From contig JBMOLK010000250.1 of NCBI GenBank assembly GCA_049325575.1, positions 1-6,221 on the forward strand: a stretch of DNA of 6,221 bases, read 5' to 3'. The translations under genes and the position numbers were made by a program. Positions 1 to 5,277 of the stretch are shown piece by piece (within the stretch, counting starts at the first letter, position 1; each line of letters starts with the position of its first letter). The notes under the pieces are model-generated. The model did not search any database. It saw nothing but the letters and a program-made list of their open reading frames with translations, and was not told the origin of the DNA. The stretch comes from JBMOLK01 sp049325575 (GTDB lineage Bacteria; Bacillota; Clostridia; Acetivibrionales; Acetivibrionaceae).

Positions 1-872
1 CATTAGATGGTGTTTCCGGAATGAAGCGAAGCAGCAATGAATTCACAATAGATGGTGTAACCTATAGCCTTAAGTCAGTTTCTGCTGAAACGGTGACTAT
101 AGATGTTAAAGGTGATGTGGACGCAGTAGTCAACAATATAAAAGGTTTTGTTGCTAAGTACAATGAGCTTTTGGACAAGATTAATACCAGGATTTCTGAA
201 AAAAGGGATAGAAACTACCTGCCTCTTACAGATGAACAAAAGGAAGCCATGAAGGAAGACGACATAAAGAATTGGGAGTCGAAAGCTAAAGCAGGATTAC
301 TTAATGGTGACAGTATTTTATCCGGTATTGTAAGCAACATGAGAAAGGCATTGTATGACAAGGTAGAAGGAGTCTCCATCAGCCTTTATGATATAGGCAT
401 TACAACAGGTCTTTACCAGGACAAGGGTAAGCTCATCATTGATGAGACCAAGCTTAGGGATGCACTTAGCAATAATTATGATGCTGTGGTTCAGCTCTTT
501 ACCAAAGAATCACAGTATACATATAGTGAATCATTGGAAGACAGCACAAAGAGAACCACCAGGTATAATGAATCAGGATTAGCTCAAAGGCTTTTTGACA
601 TAACACAGGACAATATAAGGACTACACGAAACTCAAACGGACAGAAGGGGGCTTTACTTGAAAAAGCGGGTATAACCGGTGACATGACGGAGTTTAACAG
701 CTTGATAGTAGACGAAATTGAAGCAAAGGACTCTTTAATAAATAAACTTCTTGACAGAATGTATGAAAAAGAGGAATGGTATTATCAGAAGTTTACTGCG
801 ATGGAAAGAATGCTAAGCGAAATGAATAATCAGTCAGCATGGCTCTCTCAACAAACGGGAGGGGGACAGTAG
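1..872 (+). CDS. fliD: Flagellar hook-associated protein 2 (filament cap) FliD, C-terminal part
   Basis: FliD forms the cap at the distal tip of the flagellum and guides polymerisation of exported flagellin. The gene enters from the left edge. The frame is open from the first full codon at position 3, so the ATG at 21 is an internal methionine, and about 289 codons are visible. The segment LDGVSGMKRSSNEFTIDGV matches the repeated FliD motif before the C-terminal domain. It is followed by FVAKYNELLDKI, GLLNGDSILSGIVSNMRKAL and LYDIGI, then GKLIIDETKL...LFT, all typical of the FliD C-terminal domain. The last 60 or so residues are helical and coiled-coil-like, ending MLSEMNNQSAWLSQQTGGGQ, the usual FliD tail that FliS/FliT-type chaperones handle. 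The insert around PLTDEQKEAMKEDDIKNWE is a version I associate with Clostridia (recollection, not a search). fliS follows after 54 bp, which suggests one operon. The missing N-terminal half is a window-edge effect. Confidence 0.95.
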   Translation, partial: LDGVSGMKRSSNEFTIDGVTYSLKSVSAETVTIDVKGDVDAVVNNIKGFVAKYNELLDKINTRISEKRDRNYLPLTDEQKEAMKEDDIKNWESKAKAGLLNGDSILSGIVSNMRKALYDKVEGVSISLYDIGITTGLYQDKGKLIIDETKLRDALSNNYDAVVQLFTKESQYTYSESLEDSTKRTTRYNESGLAQRLFDITQDNIRTTRNSNGQKGALLEKAGITGDMTEFNSLIVDEIEAKDSLINKLLDRMYEKEEWYYQKFTAMERMLSEMNNQSAWLSQQTGGGQ

Positions 873-926
873 AGAATAGGAAGGTATAAGCATAGTTTCT
901 ATCAAAAATCTTGGAGGGGTTTTAAA

Positions 927-1334
927 ATGGCACTAAATAACGCGTATGATCAATATAAGGAAAATTCAATATATACTGCAAGCCCTGAGGAATTAACCTT
1001 AATGCTGTATAACGGGCTTGTTAAATTTCTAATGCAGGCACAAATGGCAATAAACGAGAAAAATATTGAAAAGGCTAATACCAGCATTATTAAAGCCCAA
1101 AACATTATTACAGAATTTAGATGCACCCTCGATATGAAATATGATATTGCACATCAGCTGGAGCTTATATATGATTATATGTATAGAAGACTTATAGATG
1201 CAAATATAAAAAAGGAAAGTGCAATTATTGAAGAGGTTCTAGGCCTTGCAAAAGAACTTCGGGATACATGGGAGCAAGCAATGAAAATAGCCAAACAGCA
1301 GCAGAATACCAGAACTGCTCAAGTAGCCAGGTAG
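927..1334 (+). CDS. fliS: Flagellar export chaperone FliS
   Basis: FliS is a small cytoplasmic four-helix chaperone that binds the C-terminal region of flagellin, prevents its premature polymerisation and delivers it to the type III export gate. The 135 residues match the usual family size. Family hallmarks are visible in order: the N-terminal NAYDQYKENSIYTASPEEL (residues 4-22), LMLYNGLVKFL for helix 1, the central LDMKYDIAHQLELIYDYMYRRL, then AN and a closing helix with LAKELRDTWEQA. The start is fixed by GGAGGGG at 913-919, seven bases before the ATG. It lies 54 bp after fliD with no terminator between them, so it is probably co-transcribed. The stop TAG at 1332-1334 overlaps the ribosome site of the next gene, which points to translational coupling. 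Confidence 0.96.
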   Translation: MALNNAYDQYKENSIYTASPEELTLMLYNGLVKFLMQAQMAINEKNIEKANTSIIKAQNIITEFRCTLDMKYDIAHQLELIYDYMYRRLIDANIKKESAIIEEVLGLAKELRDTWEQAMKIAKQQQNTRTAQVAR

Positions 1335-1339
1335 GAGAG
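1333..1339 (+). promoter_or_regulatory. Ribosome binding site that sets the start of the FlgN/FliT-like gene
   Basis: AGGAGAG lies six bases before the ATG at 1346 and overlaps the fliS stop codon (TAG, 1332-1334). The same frame is also open upstream to an ATG at 1268 inside fliS, but no ribosome site precedes that codon. The 26 extra residues it would add (rich in Ser, Gln and Asn) only re-read the fliS 3' end. The start at 1346 is therefore preferred. Confidence 0.85.
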
Positions 1340-1345
1340 ATTATA

Positions 1346-1834
1346 ATGGACGCTATGCCCGAGAGATATATTGAAAGACTTATAGAAATCTCAAGTAAGA
1401 AGCACAGCTGTCTTCAGGACATGGTGCTTCTTACTATGGCTCAGTCTGAAGCAATCAATGAAGATGGCCTGGAGGGACTTCAGAAGCTGATAGATGATAA
1501 ACAAAAAAAAATTGAGGATATAAACAAGATAGATGAGGATTTTAATGTCTATTTTACCAGACTTAAGCAGCAGCTTAGGATTAATAGTCTTAGCGAGCTT
1601 AAGGCGCCGAATATAAAGGGTGTAAAGGAGCTTCAGCAATTGATCAAACAGATAATGGATCTTCTTAATGAGATAAATGCAATTGAGAAGCAAAACAGTG
1701 ACAAGGCAAGGAAACTGTTGGATAATCTGGGAAGCCAGATTAAAAGGATTAATGAGGGAAAGAGGGTAAGCTCGGCTTATAGTACTGATCCTTCTTCAAG
1801 ACCTCCATCATACTTTATAGATAAAAAGAAGTAA
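1346..1834 (+). CDS. Probable flagellar export chaperone, FlgN/FliT-like
   Basis: This 162-residue protein is almost entirely predicted helix. Its first 70 residues follow the FlgN-type pattern: a helix with Leu spacing (LIEISSKKHSCLQDMVLLTMAQ), then AI-(x)n-LEGLQKLIDDKQKKIEDINKID, the conserved Lys-Gln-centred second helix. Two further amphipathic helices follow (KGVKELQQLIKQIMDLLNEINAIE and on). The tail is Ser/Pro-rich and polar, ending YFIDKKK, as in many clostridial FlgN-like proteins. FlgN chaperones the hook-filament junction proteins FlgK and FlgL, whereas FliT chaperones FliD. The position directly after fliD-fliS is where Bacillus and enterics carry fliT, so sequence pattern and position point to slightly different names. 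I recognise the chaperone type but cannot separate the two families without a profile search. It is the last gene before the operon terminator and is translationally coupled to fliS. Confidence 0.65.
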   Translation: MDAMPERYIERLIEISSKKHSCLQDMVLLTMAQSEAINEDGLEGLQKLIDDKQKKIEDINKIDEDFNVYFTRLKQQLRINSLSELKAPNIKGVKELQQLIKQIMDLLNEINAIEKQNSDKARKLLDNLGSQIKRINEGKRVSSAYSTDPSSRPPSYFIDKKK

Positions 1835-1855
1835 TATCTATGACTTATAAGTTAT

Positions 1856-1890
1856 AAAAATCCCTGGAAGGTTTAGTCCAGGGATTTTTT
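1856..1890. terminator. Bidirectional intrinsic terminator between the flagellar operon and the lipoprotein gene
   Basis: A perfect 12-bp stem pairs 1856-1867 (AAAAATCCCTGG) with 1878-1889 (CCAGGGATTTTT). It extends to 13 bp with A1868-T1877. On the + strand it ends in a run of six T (1885-1890), and on the - strand in five T from the A run 1856-1860. It lies 21 bp after the last flagellar stop and 27 bp beyond the stop of the convergent lipoprotein gene, so it can end transcription from both sides. Confidence 0.95.
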
Positions 1891-1916
1891 ATCAGGCGTG
1901 CCTTTAAATTGCCGGA

Positions 1917-2552
1917 TCAATTAATGTTTTGATGTATTCTAAAAGCCTTTTCCATTATCCCAATATCTTCAGATGAGTGTACAATTTCATTTTTACTGTT
2001 ATAAAACTTAACATCTTTTATACTATGGCTATTTTTTATTACAACTAAGTATCCTAAGCGATCCTTTATATTTTCTTCAATGAATTCATTATTATCTAAT
2101 TCAACTTTCATTTTTTCAAAATCTGTTTCCCTAGATTTATCACTTTGAGGAATACCTGTTGATTTATTAAGGTTTCCAAATATAATAGTACTGCTATCAT
2201 CTTCAACCTTATTAATTTCTGTTCCCATAGTTATTGCCATTTCCCCTGAGCATACTTCTGATATTTTAAACTTGTCTCCTGACTTTTCAATTTTAAACAG
2301 TTCTATTCCTGGGCCTTCACCACTATAATATACCAAGCAGAGATATCCTTCTTTGTATGATTGTACTTCTACAATACCTATGTCCTCTTCTTTAATATAT
2401 CTTGACAAGTCCACATAATAATCAACAATTAAGTCTTTAATAATATCAGGTGTAGATGAATTATTATTTTTATTATCACATGACATTAAAAAGGTAAACG
2501 CTAAGATAATAGCTAACATAATAGCTAACATAACAATGAACTTGTTTAACAA
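1917..2552 (-). CDS. Predicted lipoprotein of unknown function, TTG start
   Basis: This 211-residue protein has a classic lipoprotein signal: Lys4, then a hydrophobic stretch (about residues 5-23), then the lipobox Leu22-Met23-Ser24-Cys25. Cleavage before Cys25 would leave a mature protein of about 187 residues anchored to the outer face of the membrane by a polar Asn/Ser linker. I do not recognise the family. The mature part alternates short beta-like segments (IGIVEVQSYKEGYLCLVYY, IELFKIEKSGDKFKI, STIIFGNLN, GYLVVIKN, DVKFYNSKNEIV), so a small beta-rich sensor or accessory fold is possible, but this is inference. One cysteine remains in the mature part besides the lipid-bearing one (in SEVCSGEMAI). 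The start is TTG at 2552, chosen because a strong ribosome site lies just upstream and no ATG occurs before residue 8. The gene stands alone and is convergent with the flagellar operon. Confidence 0.85.
   Translation of the reverse strand: MLNKFIVMLAIMLAIILAFTFLMSCDNKNNNSSTPDIIKDLIVDYYVDLSRYIKEEDIGIVEVQSYKEGYLCLVYYSGEGPGIELFKIEKSGDKFKISEVCSGEMAITMGTEINKVEDDSSTIIFGNLNKSTGIPQSDKSRETDFEKMKVELDNNEFIEENIKDRLGYLVVIKNSHSIKDVKFYNSKNEIVHSSEDIGIMEKAFRIHQNIN
2506..2534. repeat. 12-bp tandem repeat in the signal-peptide codons
   Basis: ATAATAGCTAAC is present twice in perfect tandem (2506-2517 and 2518-2529), followed by a partial third copy ATAAC (2530-2534). On the coding strand it gives the repeated residues MLAI-MLAI (residues 8-15) in the hydrophobic core of the lipoprotein signal peptide. 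Because the unit is a multiple of three, gain or loss of a copy would lengthen or shorten the hydrophobic core without breaking the frame. Confidence 0.9.
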
Positions 2553-2559
2553 TGTTTAT

Positions 2560-2568
2560 CACTCCTTT
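2560..2568 (-). promoter_or_regulatory. Ribosome binding site supporting the TTG start of the lipoprotein gene
   Basis: On the - strand AAAGGAGTG ends seven bases before the TTG at 2552-2550. The first in-frame ATG (residue 8) is 21 bases further downstream, too far from this site, so TTG is the best-supported start. Confidence 0.85.
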
Positions 2569-2674
2569 TAGAGATAATTTAAAGATATATGGGCCAACTG
2601 TAAATAATCGTATCATGCAACAGGCAGCTATATAGTTTACATTAGGAAAAGGCATATAATTACATTAGACCTAT

Positions 2675-2701
2675 ATTATAACATACATGTCATTGTGTCA
2701 A
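2675..2701 (-). promoter_or_regulatory. Predicted sigma-A promoter of the lipoprotein gene (extended -10)
   Basis: On the - strand a perfect TTGACA (2701-2696) is followed after 15 bp by a perfect TATAAT (2680-2675). The -10 is preceded by TGT, giving an extended TGn -10 that can offset the short spacer. Transcription would start near 2668 and leave a leader of about 115 nt before the TTG start. I see no recognisable riboswitch in that leader. Confidence 0.55.
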
Positions 2702-2870
2702 TATTGCTGTAATAATTTTGGGCTAGTAGGCAAAATTGTTAAACCCTGAACATAGTATAATATACTATAGACTTGAATGTAATAGTTTCTATTCCTTGAA
2801 ATACAAGATAATAATACTTATTGTTTATCTTTGACTCAAAAACAAAACACCCCTTAAATTCTGAATTATG
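2702..2870. other. Intergenic spacer without a gene, containing a palindrome
   Basis: Together with the lipoprotein leader (2553-2674), this is the gene-free stretch before the corA promoter. It is AT-rich with stops in all frames at short intervals, and I see no credible small gene, RNA gene or mobile-element remnant. The only ordered elements I find are the 17-bp palindrome at 2752-2768, listed separately, and a short inverted repeat AATAG-TTT-CTATT within 2780-2795. Confidence 0.6.
2752..2768. repeat. Perfect 17-bp palindrome, possible operator
   Basis: ATAGTATA (2752-2759) and its exact reverse complement TATACTAT (2761-2768) flank a single A at 2760. A TATAAT hexamer (2756-2761) lies inside it, but the best -35 candidate, TTGTTA at 2736-2741, is only 14 bp away, so a promoter here is doubtful. 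The palindrome lies about 50 bp upstream of the lipoprotein -35 and about 100 bp upstream of the corA -35. A dimeric regulator could bind here, but no regulator gene is present in the window. Confidence 0.4.
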
Positions 2871-2900
2871 TTGACACATTAATGCTATGTTGAATATAAT
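2871..2900 (+). promoter_or_regulatory. Sigma-A promoter of the M-box/corA transcript
   Basis: A perfect TTGACA (2871-2876) and a perfect TATAAT (2895-2900) are separated by 18 bp. Transcription would start near 2907, just before the first strand of the M-box aptamer, which is the expected spacing for a riboswitch leader. Confidence 0.85.
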
Positions 2901-2917
2901 GATAATATCAGTTGAAT

Positions 2918-3073
2918 ATCTTTGTTAGGTGAGGCTCCTATACAGAAAGACGCTGCTACCCGGAAACGTCGAAAGACGCCAATGGGTCAACAAGCACTGC
3001 CGGATTAAGGTTTTGCTTAATGCAGCTGGTCTTTAAGCCTAAGCTGTATAGTGCTAAAGCTCAACGAGGGAAG
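2918..3073 (+). promoter_or_regulatory. M-box (ykoK) magnesium riboswitch aptamer
   Basis: This leader senses Mg2+ directly as RNA and controls Mg2+ transporter genes. The M-box signature is visible: GTTAGGTGAGGCTCCTAT (2924-2941), ACGCTGCTACCC (2950-2961), a CGTC-GAAA-GACG hairpin (2967-2978), GCCAATGGGTCAACA, ATGCAGCTGG (3020-3029) and GTGCTAAAGCTC. Pairings I can draw are P1 CTTTGTT (2920-2926) with AACGAGG (3063-3069), an 8-bp stem CTATACAG (2938-2945) with CTGTATAG (3044-3051), ACCC with GGGT (2958-2961/2984-2987), and ATTAAG with CTTAAT (3004-3009/3016-3021). It lies just upstream of corA, the expected target. Known members switch genes off when Mg2+ is bound, and the expression platform here fits that. 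Confidence 0.97.
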
Positions 3074-3118
3074 GGTATATTATTACGCGTTTTAATATAT
3101 TTAAAGTTTCCGCTCGTT
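3063..3118 (+). other. M-box antiterminator stem
   Basis: When the aptamer is unfolded, the 3' strand of P1 can pair downstream. AACGAG (3063-3068) pairs with CTCGTT (3113-3118), GGAA (3069-3072) with TTCC (3108-3111), and TATATTA (3076-3082) with TAATATA (3093-3099), with one G bulge at 3112 and small internal loops. This long hairpin takes up the 5' arm of the terminator, so transcription would continue into corA at low Mg2+. Confidence 0.8.
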
Positions 3119-3132
3119 TGGAAGCTTTTTTT
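3103..3132 (+). terminator. Intrinsic terminator of the M-box expression platform
   Basis: AGTTTCC (3105-3111) pairs with GGAAGCT (3120-3126) around an 8-nt loop, extended by two A-T pairs (3103-3104 with 3127-3128), and runs into seven T (3126-3132). It competes with the antiterminator for 3108-3118. It ends 80 bp before corA, so its formation would stop the transcript before the coding region. Confidence 0.88.
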
Positions 3133-3212
3133 AATGTAAAAGAACGATTTTATGACTACTAATTAGAGATAACATATTAAAATTTATATAAACTGTAGGG
3201 AAGTGGTACTAA

Positions 3213-4157
3213 ATGATCGAGATCTATAAGACATATGATACTGACCAATATCCTGTTAAAATTGATAAATTTGAAAAAGGCTGCTGGATAAATCTTGTTT
3301 CGCCTACCGAACAAGAGCTCAATTATGTTGAAAGCAGTCTGAATATCCTGCCTAATTTTCTAAGAGACCCTCTTGATGAAGAGGAAAAGCCCAGAATAGA
3401 TGTTGAGGATAACCAGACGTTGATTATAGTTGACGTTCCTTATGTATATGAGGATGGGAAAAACTTAAAGTTTGAGACTATTCCTCTGGGTCTGCTTATA
3501 GTAGATGACTGCTTTCTTACAATTTGCAATAGGGAAACATTTTTAATAGATGCTTTTAGAAGTAGAAAGATTAGGGAATGCTATACCTTTAAGAAGACAA
3601 GATTCACACTGCAGATTCTTTTCACGATAGCAAAGGATTTTTTGAAGTACTTAAGACATATAGACAAAAAGACCGATGATGCAGAGAAATCGCTTCACAA
3701 GTCCATGAGGAACAGAGAGCTTTTCAAGCTTCTGGAACTGGAGAAAAGTCTGGTCTTCTTTACAACATCCCTTAAGTCCAACGAGATAGTTATGGAGAAG
3801 CTGCTAAAAGGAAAATATCTAAAATTATATGAAGAGGATCAGGATCTTTTGGAGGATGTAATAATCGAAAATAGACAGGCTATTGAGATGGCTAACATAT
3901 ATAGTTCTATTTTAAGCGGCATGATGGATGCTTTTGCATCGGTTATCTCCAATAACCTTAATGTAGTGATGAAGTTCCTGACATCAGTAACCATTGTAAT
4001 GGCTATACCAACAATGATAGCAAGCTTCTTTGGGATGAATGTCCCTCTTCCCTTTGGATTCGAGAACAATTCCTGGGCTTTTGTATATATTATGGGAATA
4101 TCACTGATTATATCAGTGGCAACAAGCTATTTCCTGTATAAAAGGGGAATGTTTTAA
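3213..4157 (+). CDS. corA: CorA-family magnesium/divalent cation channel
   Basis: CorA is a pentameric inner-membrane channel that lets Mg2+ (and in some members Co2+ or Ni2+) enter the cell, with a large cytoplasmic domain that closes the pore when internal Mg2+ is high. The protein is 314 residues, normal for the family. Residues 1 to about 250 form the cytoplasmic domain, with a beta-rich start (WINLVSPTEQEL, LIIVDVPYVYEDGKNLKFETIPLGLLIV) and then long helices including the pore-lining one. The C-terminus has TM1 (about 255-273), the hallmark Gly274-Met275-Asn276 in FFGMNVPLP, a short outer loop with Glu284, TM2 (about 287-308) and a basic end KRGMF. AGGGAAG (3197-3203) provides the ribosome site. 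It is a single-gene unit behind an M-box riboswitch, which strongly supports Mg2+ as the physiological substrate. Confidence 0.96.
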   Translation: MIEIYKTYDTDQYPVKIDKFEKGCWINLVSPTEQELNYVESSLNILPNFLRDPLDEEEKPRIDVEDNQTLIIVDVPYVYEDGKNLKFETIPLGLLIVDDCFLTICNRETFLIDAFRSRKIRECYTFKKTRFTLQILFTIAKDFLKYLRHIDKKTDDAEKSLHKSMRNRELFKLLELEKSLVFFTTSLKSNEIVMEKLLKGKYLKLYEEDQDLLEDVIIENRQAIEMANIYSSILSGMMDAFASVISNNLNVVMKFLTSVTIVMAIPTMIASFFGMNVPLPFGFENNSWAFVYIMGISLIISVATSYFLYKRGMF

Positions 4158-4164
4158 GAGTGTG

Positions 4165-4191
4165 GCATAAAAATCCGGTATTTATTTATGC
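4165..4191. terminator. Possible weak bidirectional terminator between corA and the hydrolase gene
   Basis: GCATAAA (4165-4171) and TTTATGC (4185-4191) are exact inverted repeats around an AT-rich middle. Inner AAT/ATT pairs could lengthen the stem. It lies 8 bp after the corA stop and overlaps the last codons and stop of the convergent hydrolase gene. No clear T run follows on either strand, so function as a terminator is uncertain. Confidence 0.35.
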
Positions 4192-5138
4192 TGTTCGATG
4201 TTCTCTGTTTTGATATTATGTAAAAAGCTTATAACTCTTTTTGTATATTCTTCAGTGTAGCCTTCATAGCTTCCGACATGACCTACACCACTAGTCTCCC
4301 AGAGCTCCACGCTGCCATCGGAGAGTTTTGACAGCAGCCTGCTGTTCTTTACCGGTATCGTTTTATCGTCCTTACTATGGATAAGAAGTACAGGCCTGGG
4401 GGATATTTTATGTATAACTTTCTCGGGACAAACCTTGGATGTATCAACACCTGTCATTATTTTCATAGCTATTAGAGTGGTTTCATTAAACGGCACCTTG
4501 GGTAAATCGCTCCAAACATTTAAATTCTCACTAAGGTACCTGGTAAGATCAGAGAAGGAGCTGTCTGCAATTACTGCATCAATATCCTTGTTTTCAGAAG
4601 CAGCCAGGATGCTGGACGCGGCCCCCATTGAAAAGCCCATAAGAACTATCTGTTCCGAGCCCTTTGACTTTATATATTGAACTGCACCAAGCAAGTCATC
4701 CTTTTCATAAAGTCCTACGGAAGTAACCTTGCCTTCCGATTCACCGGAGTTTCTGAAATCAAAGGTCAGAACATTATATCCTTCGTTAAGCAAGCTTTTT
4801 ATCAAATCTATCGTTCTCTCTCCGAATTGAAGTCTGTTTTTTCTATAACCATGGGCAAGGATAACTGTTTTTTTACTTCCTTTCACATCAAAATACCAGC
4901 CCTTTAGGGTTACTTCGTCTTTTATATCGTTAAAAGAAATACTGTCATATTCAGGCACAATATTAGCTGAAAAGACTGGTATGCCTAATCTTTCAGGATG
5001 AGTAAGCTTCCACCCGATATACGCGGAAATAGCCGCAACAGTTACAGCAGCTATTAAGATAAACACAAGGATGAAGACTATCATGTTTCTTAGTTTATGC
5101 CCCCTTCGGTGTATGTACGTTATACCGGTTATTTTCAC
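4182..5138 (-). CDS. Membrane-anchored alpha/beta hydrolase, GTG start
   Basis: This 318-residue protein is a serine hydrolase of the alpha/beta fold. A basic N-terminus (HRRGHKLRN) precedes one membrane segment (about residues 20-42), so the positive-inside rule places the catalytic domain outside the cytoplasm. The domain shows the oxyanion HG (His96-Gly97 in ILAHGYRKN), the strand YNVLTFDFRNSGESEG, the nucleophile elbow Gly168-Phe-Ser170-Met-Gly172, the acid in HSKDD (Asp258, or Asp257) followed by TIP, and the base His287 in GVGHVGSY. The triad is therefore intact. The layout resembles Bacillus YqkD-like and other membrane-linked S33/BAAT-type hydrolases, but the substrate (ester, peptide or lipid) cannot be read from sequence. 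The start is GTG, supported by AGGAGGTG five bases upstream, and the first ATG (residue 19) would cut into the membrane anchor. It is convergent with corA and divergent from the radical SAM gene. Confidence 0.9.
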   Translation of the reverse strand: MKITGITYIHRRGHKLRNMIVFILVFILIAAVTVAAISAYIGWKLTHPERLGIPVFSANIVPEYDSISFNDIKDEVTLKGWYFDVKGSKKTVILAHGYRKNRLQFGERTIDLIKSLLNEGYNVLTFDFRNSGESEGKVTSVGLYEKDDLLGAVQYIKSKGSEQIVLMGFSMGAASSILAASENKDIDAVIADSSFSDLTRYLSENLNVWSDLPKVPFNETTLIAMKIMTGVDTSKVCPEKVIHKISPRPVLLIHSKDDKTIPVKNSRLLSKLSDGSVELWETSGVGHVGSYEGYTEEYTKRVISFLHNIKTENIEQHK

Positions 5139-5143
5139 ACTAA

Positions 5144-5151
5144 CACCTCCT
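5144..5151 (-). promoter_or_regulatory. Ribosome binding site supporting the GTG start of the hydrolase
   Basis: AGGAGGTG on the - strand is nearly a perfect match to the 16S rRNA tail and lies five bases before the GTG at 5138-5136. It makes GTG the clear start in preference to the ATG 54 bases downstream. Confidence 0.88.
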
Positions 5152-5170
5152 GAACTTGTACCTTATAAAC

Positions 5171-5200
5171 ATATTAACTAATATTTAAGTATTGCTTCAA
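5171..5200 (-). promoter_or_regulatory. Weak candidate promoter for the hydrolase gene
   Basis: On the - strand TTGAAG (5200-5195) is followed after 18 bp by TAATAT (5176-5171). Both are only partial matches to consensus, and the region is AT-rich enough to give such matches by chance. Some promoter is needed here because the gene has no upstream partner. Confidence 0.3.
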
Positions 5201-5239
5201 AAAAGAAAGCACCAATCCAATACTAGTCTATTTTTACAG

Positions 5240-5268
5240 TTGACTATATATGCATTTATTTTTATTAT
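5240..5268 (+). promoter_or_regulatory. Predicted sigma-A promoter of the radical SAM gene
   Basis: TTGACT (5240-5245) and TATTAT (5263-5268) are separated by exactly 17 bp, each one base from consensus. Transcription would start near 5275, giving a leader of about 65 nt before the ATG. A short palindrome (5278-5290) begins right at the predicted start. Confidence 0.55.
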
Positions 5269-5277
5269 ATTTTTAAT

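Noticed and set aside
1268..1345. N-terminal extension of the FlgN/FliT-like gene into fliS
   Set aside because: There is no ribosome site before the ATG at 1268. The ATG at 1346 has AGGAGAG at good distance and starts at the family-like helix.
1391..1693. 100-codon open frame on the - strand inside the FlgN/FliT-like gene
   Set aside because: Its Leu/Ile/Tyr-rich translation is what antisense of a Lys/Glu/Asp/Asn-rich helical protein gives, it has no ribosome site, and the + strand gene is well supported.
1842..1851. Palindrome ACTTATAAGT after the last flagellar gene
   Set aside because: It is too short and AT-rich to mean anything beside the strong terminator that follows immediately.
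3839..4069. 76-codon open frame on the - strand inside corA
   Set aside because: It lies antisense to the pore helix and GMN region of a clear CorA and has no start context.
4102..4118. Perfect inverted repeat CACTGA-TTATA-TCAGTG near the 3' end of corA
   Set aside because: It lies within TM2 codons of corA with no T run after it and is best explained by coding constraint and chance.
4435..4907. Two open frames on the + strand (4435-4680 and 4677-4907) overlapping by ATGA-like contact
   Set aside because: Both lie antisense to the catalytic core of the hydrolase, have no convincing ribosome sites and resemble no protein. The touching ends are accidental.
5193..5211. TGCTT...AAGCA hairpin in the hydrolase/radical SAM intergenic region
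   Set aside because: The stem is only 5 bp around an A-rich loop, with no T run on either strand and overlap with the weak hydrolase -35, so there is no clear role.
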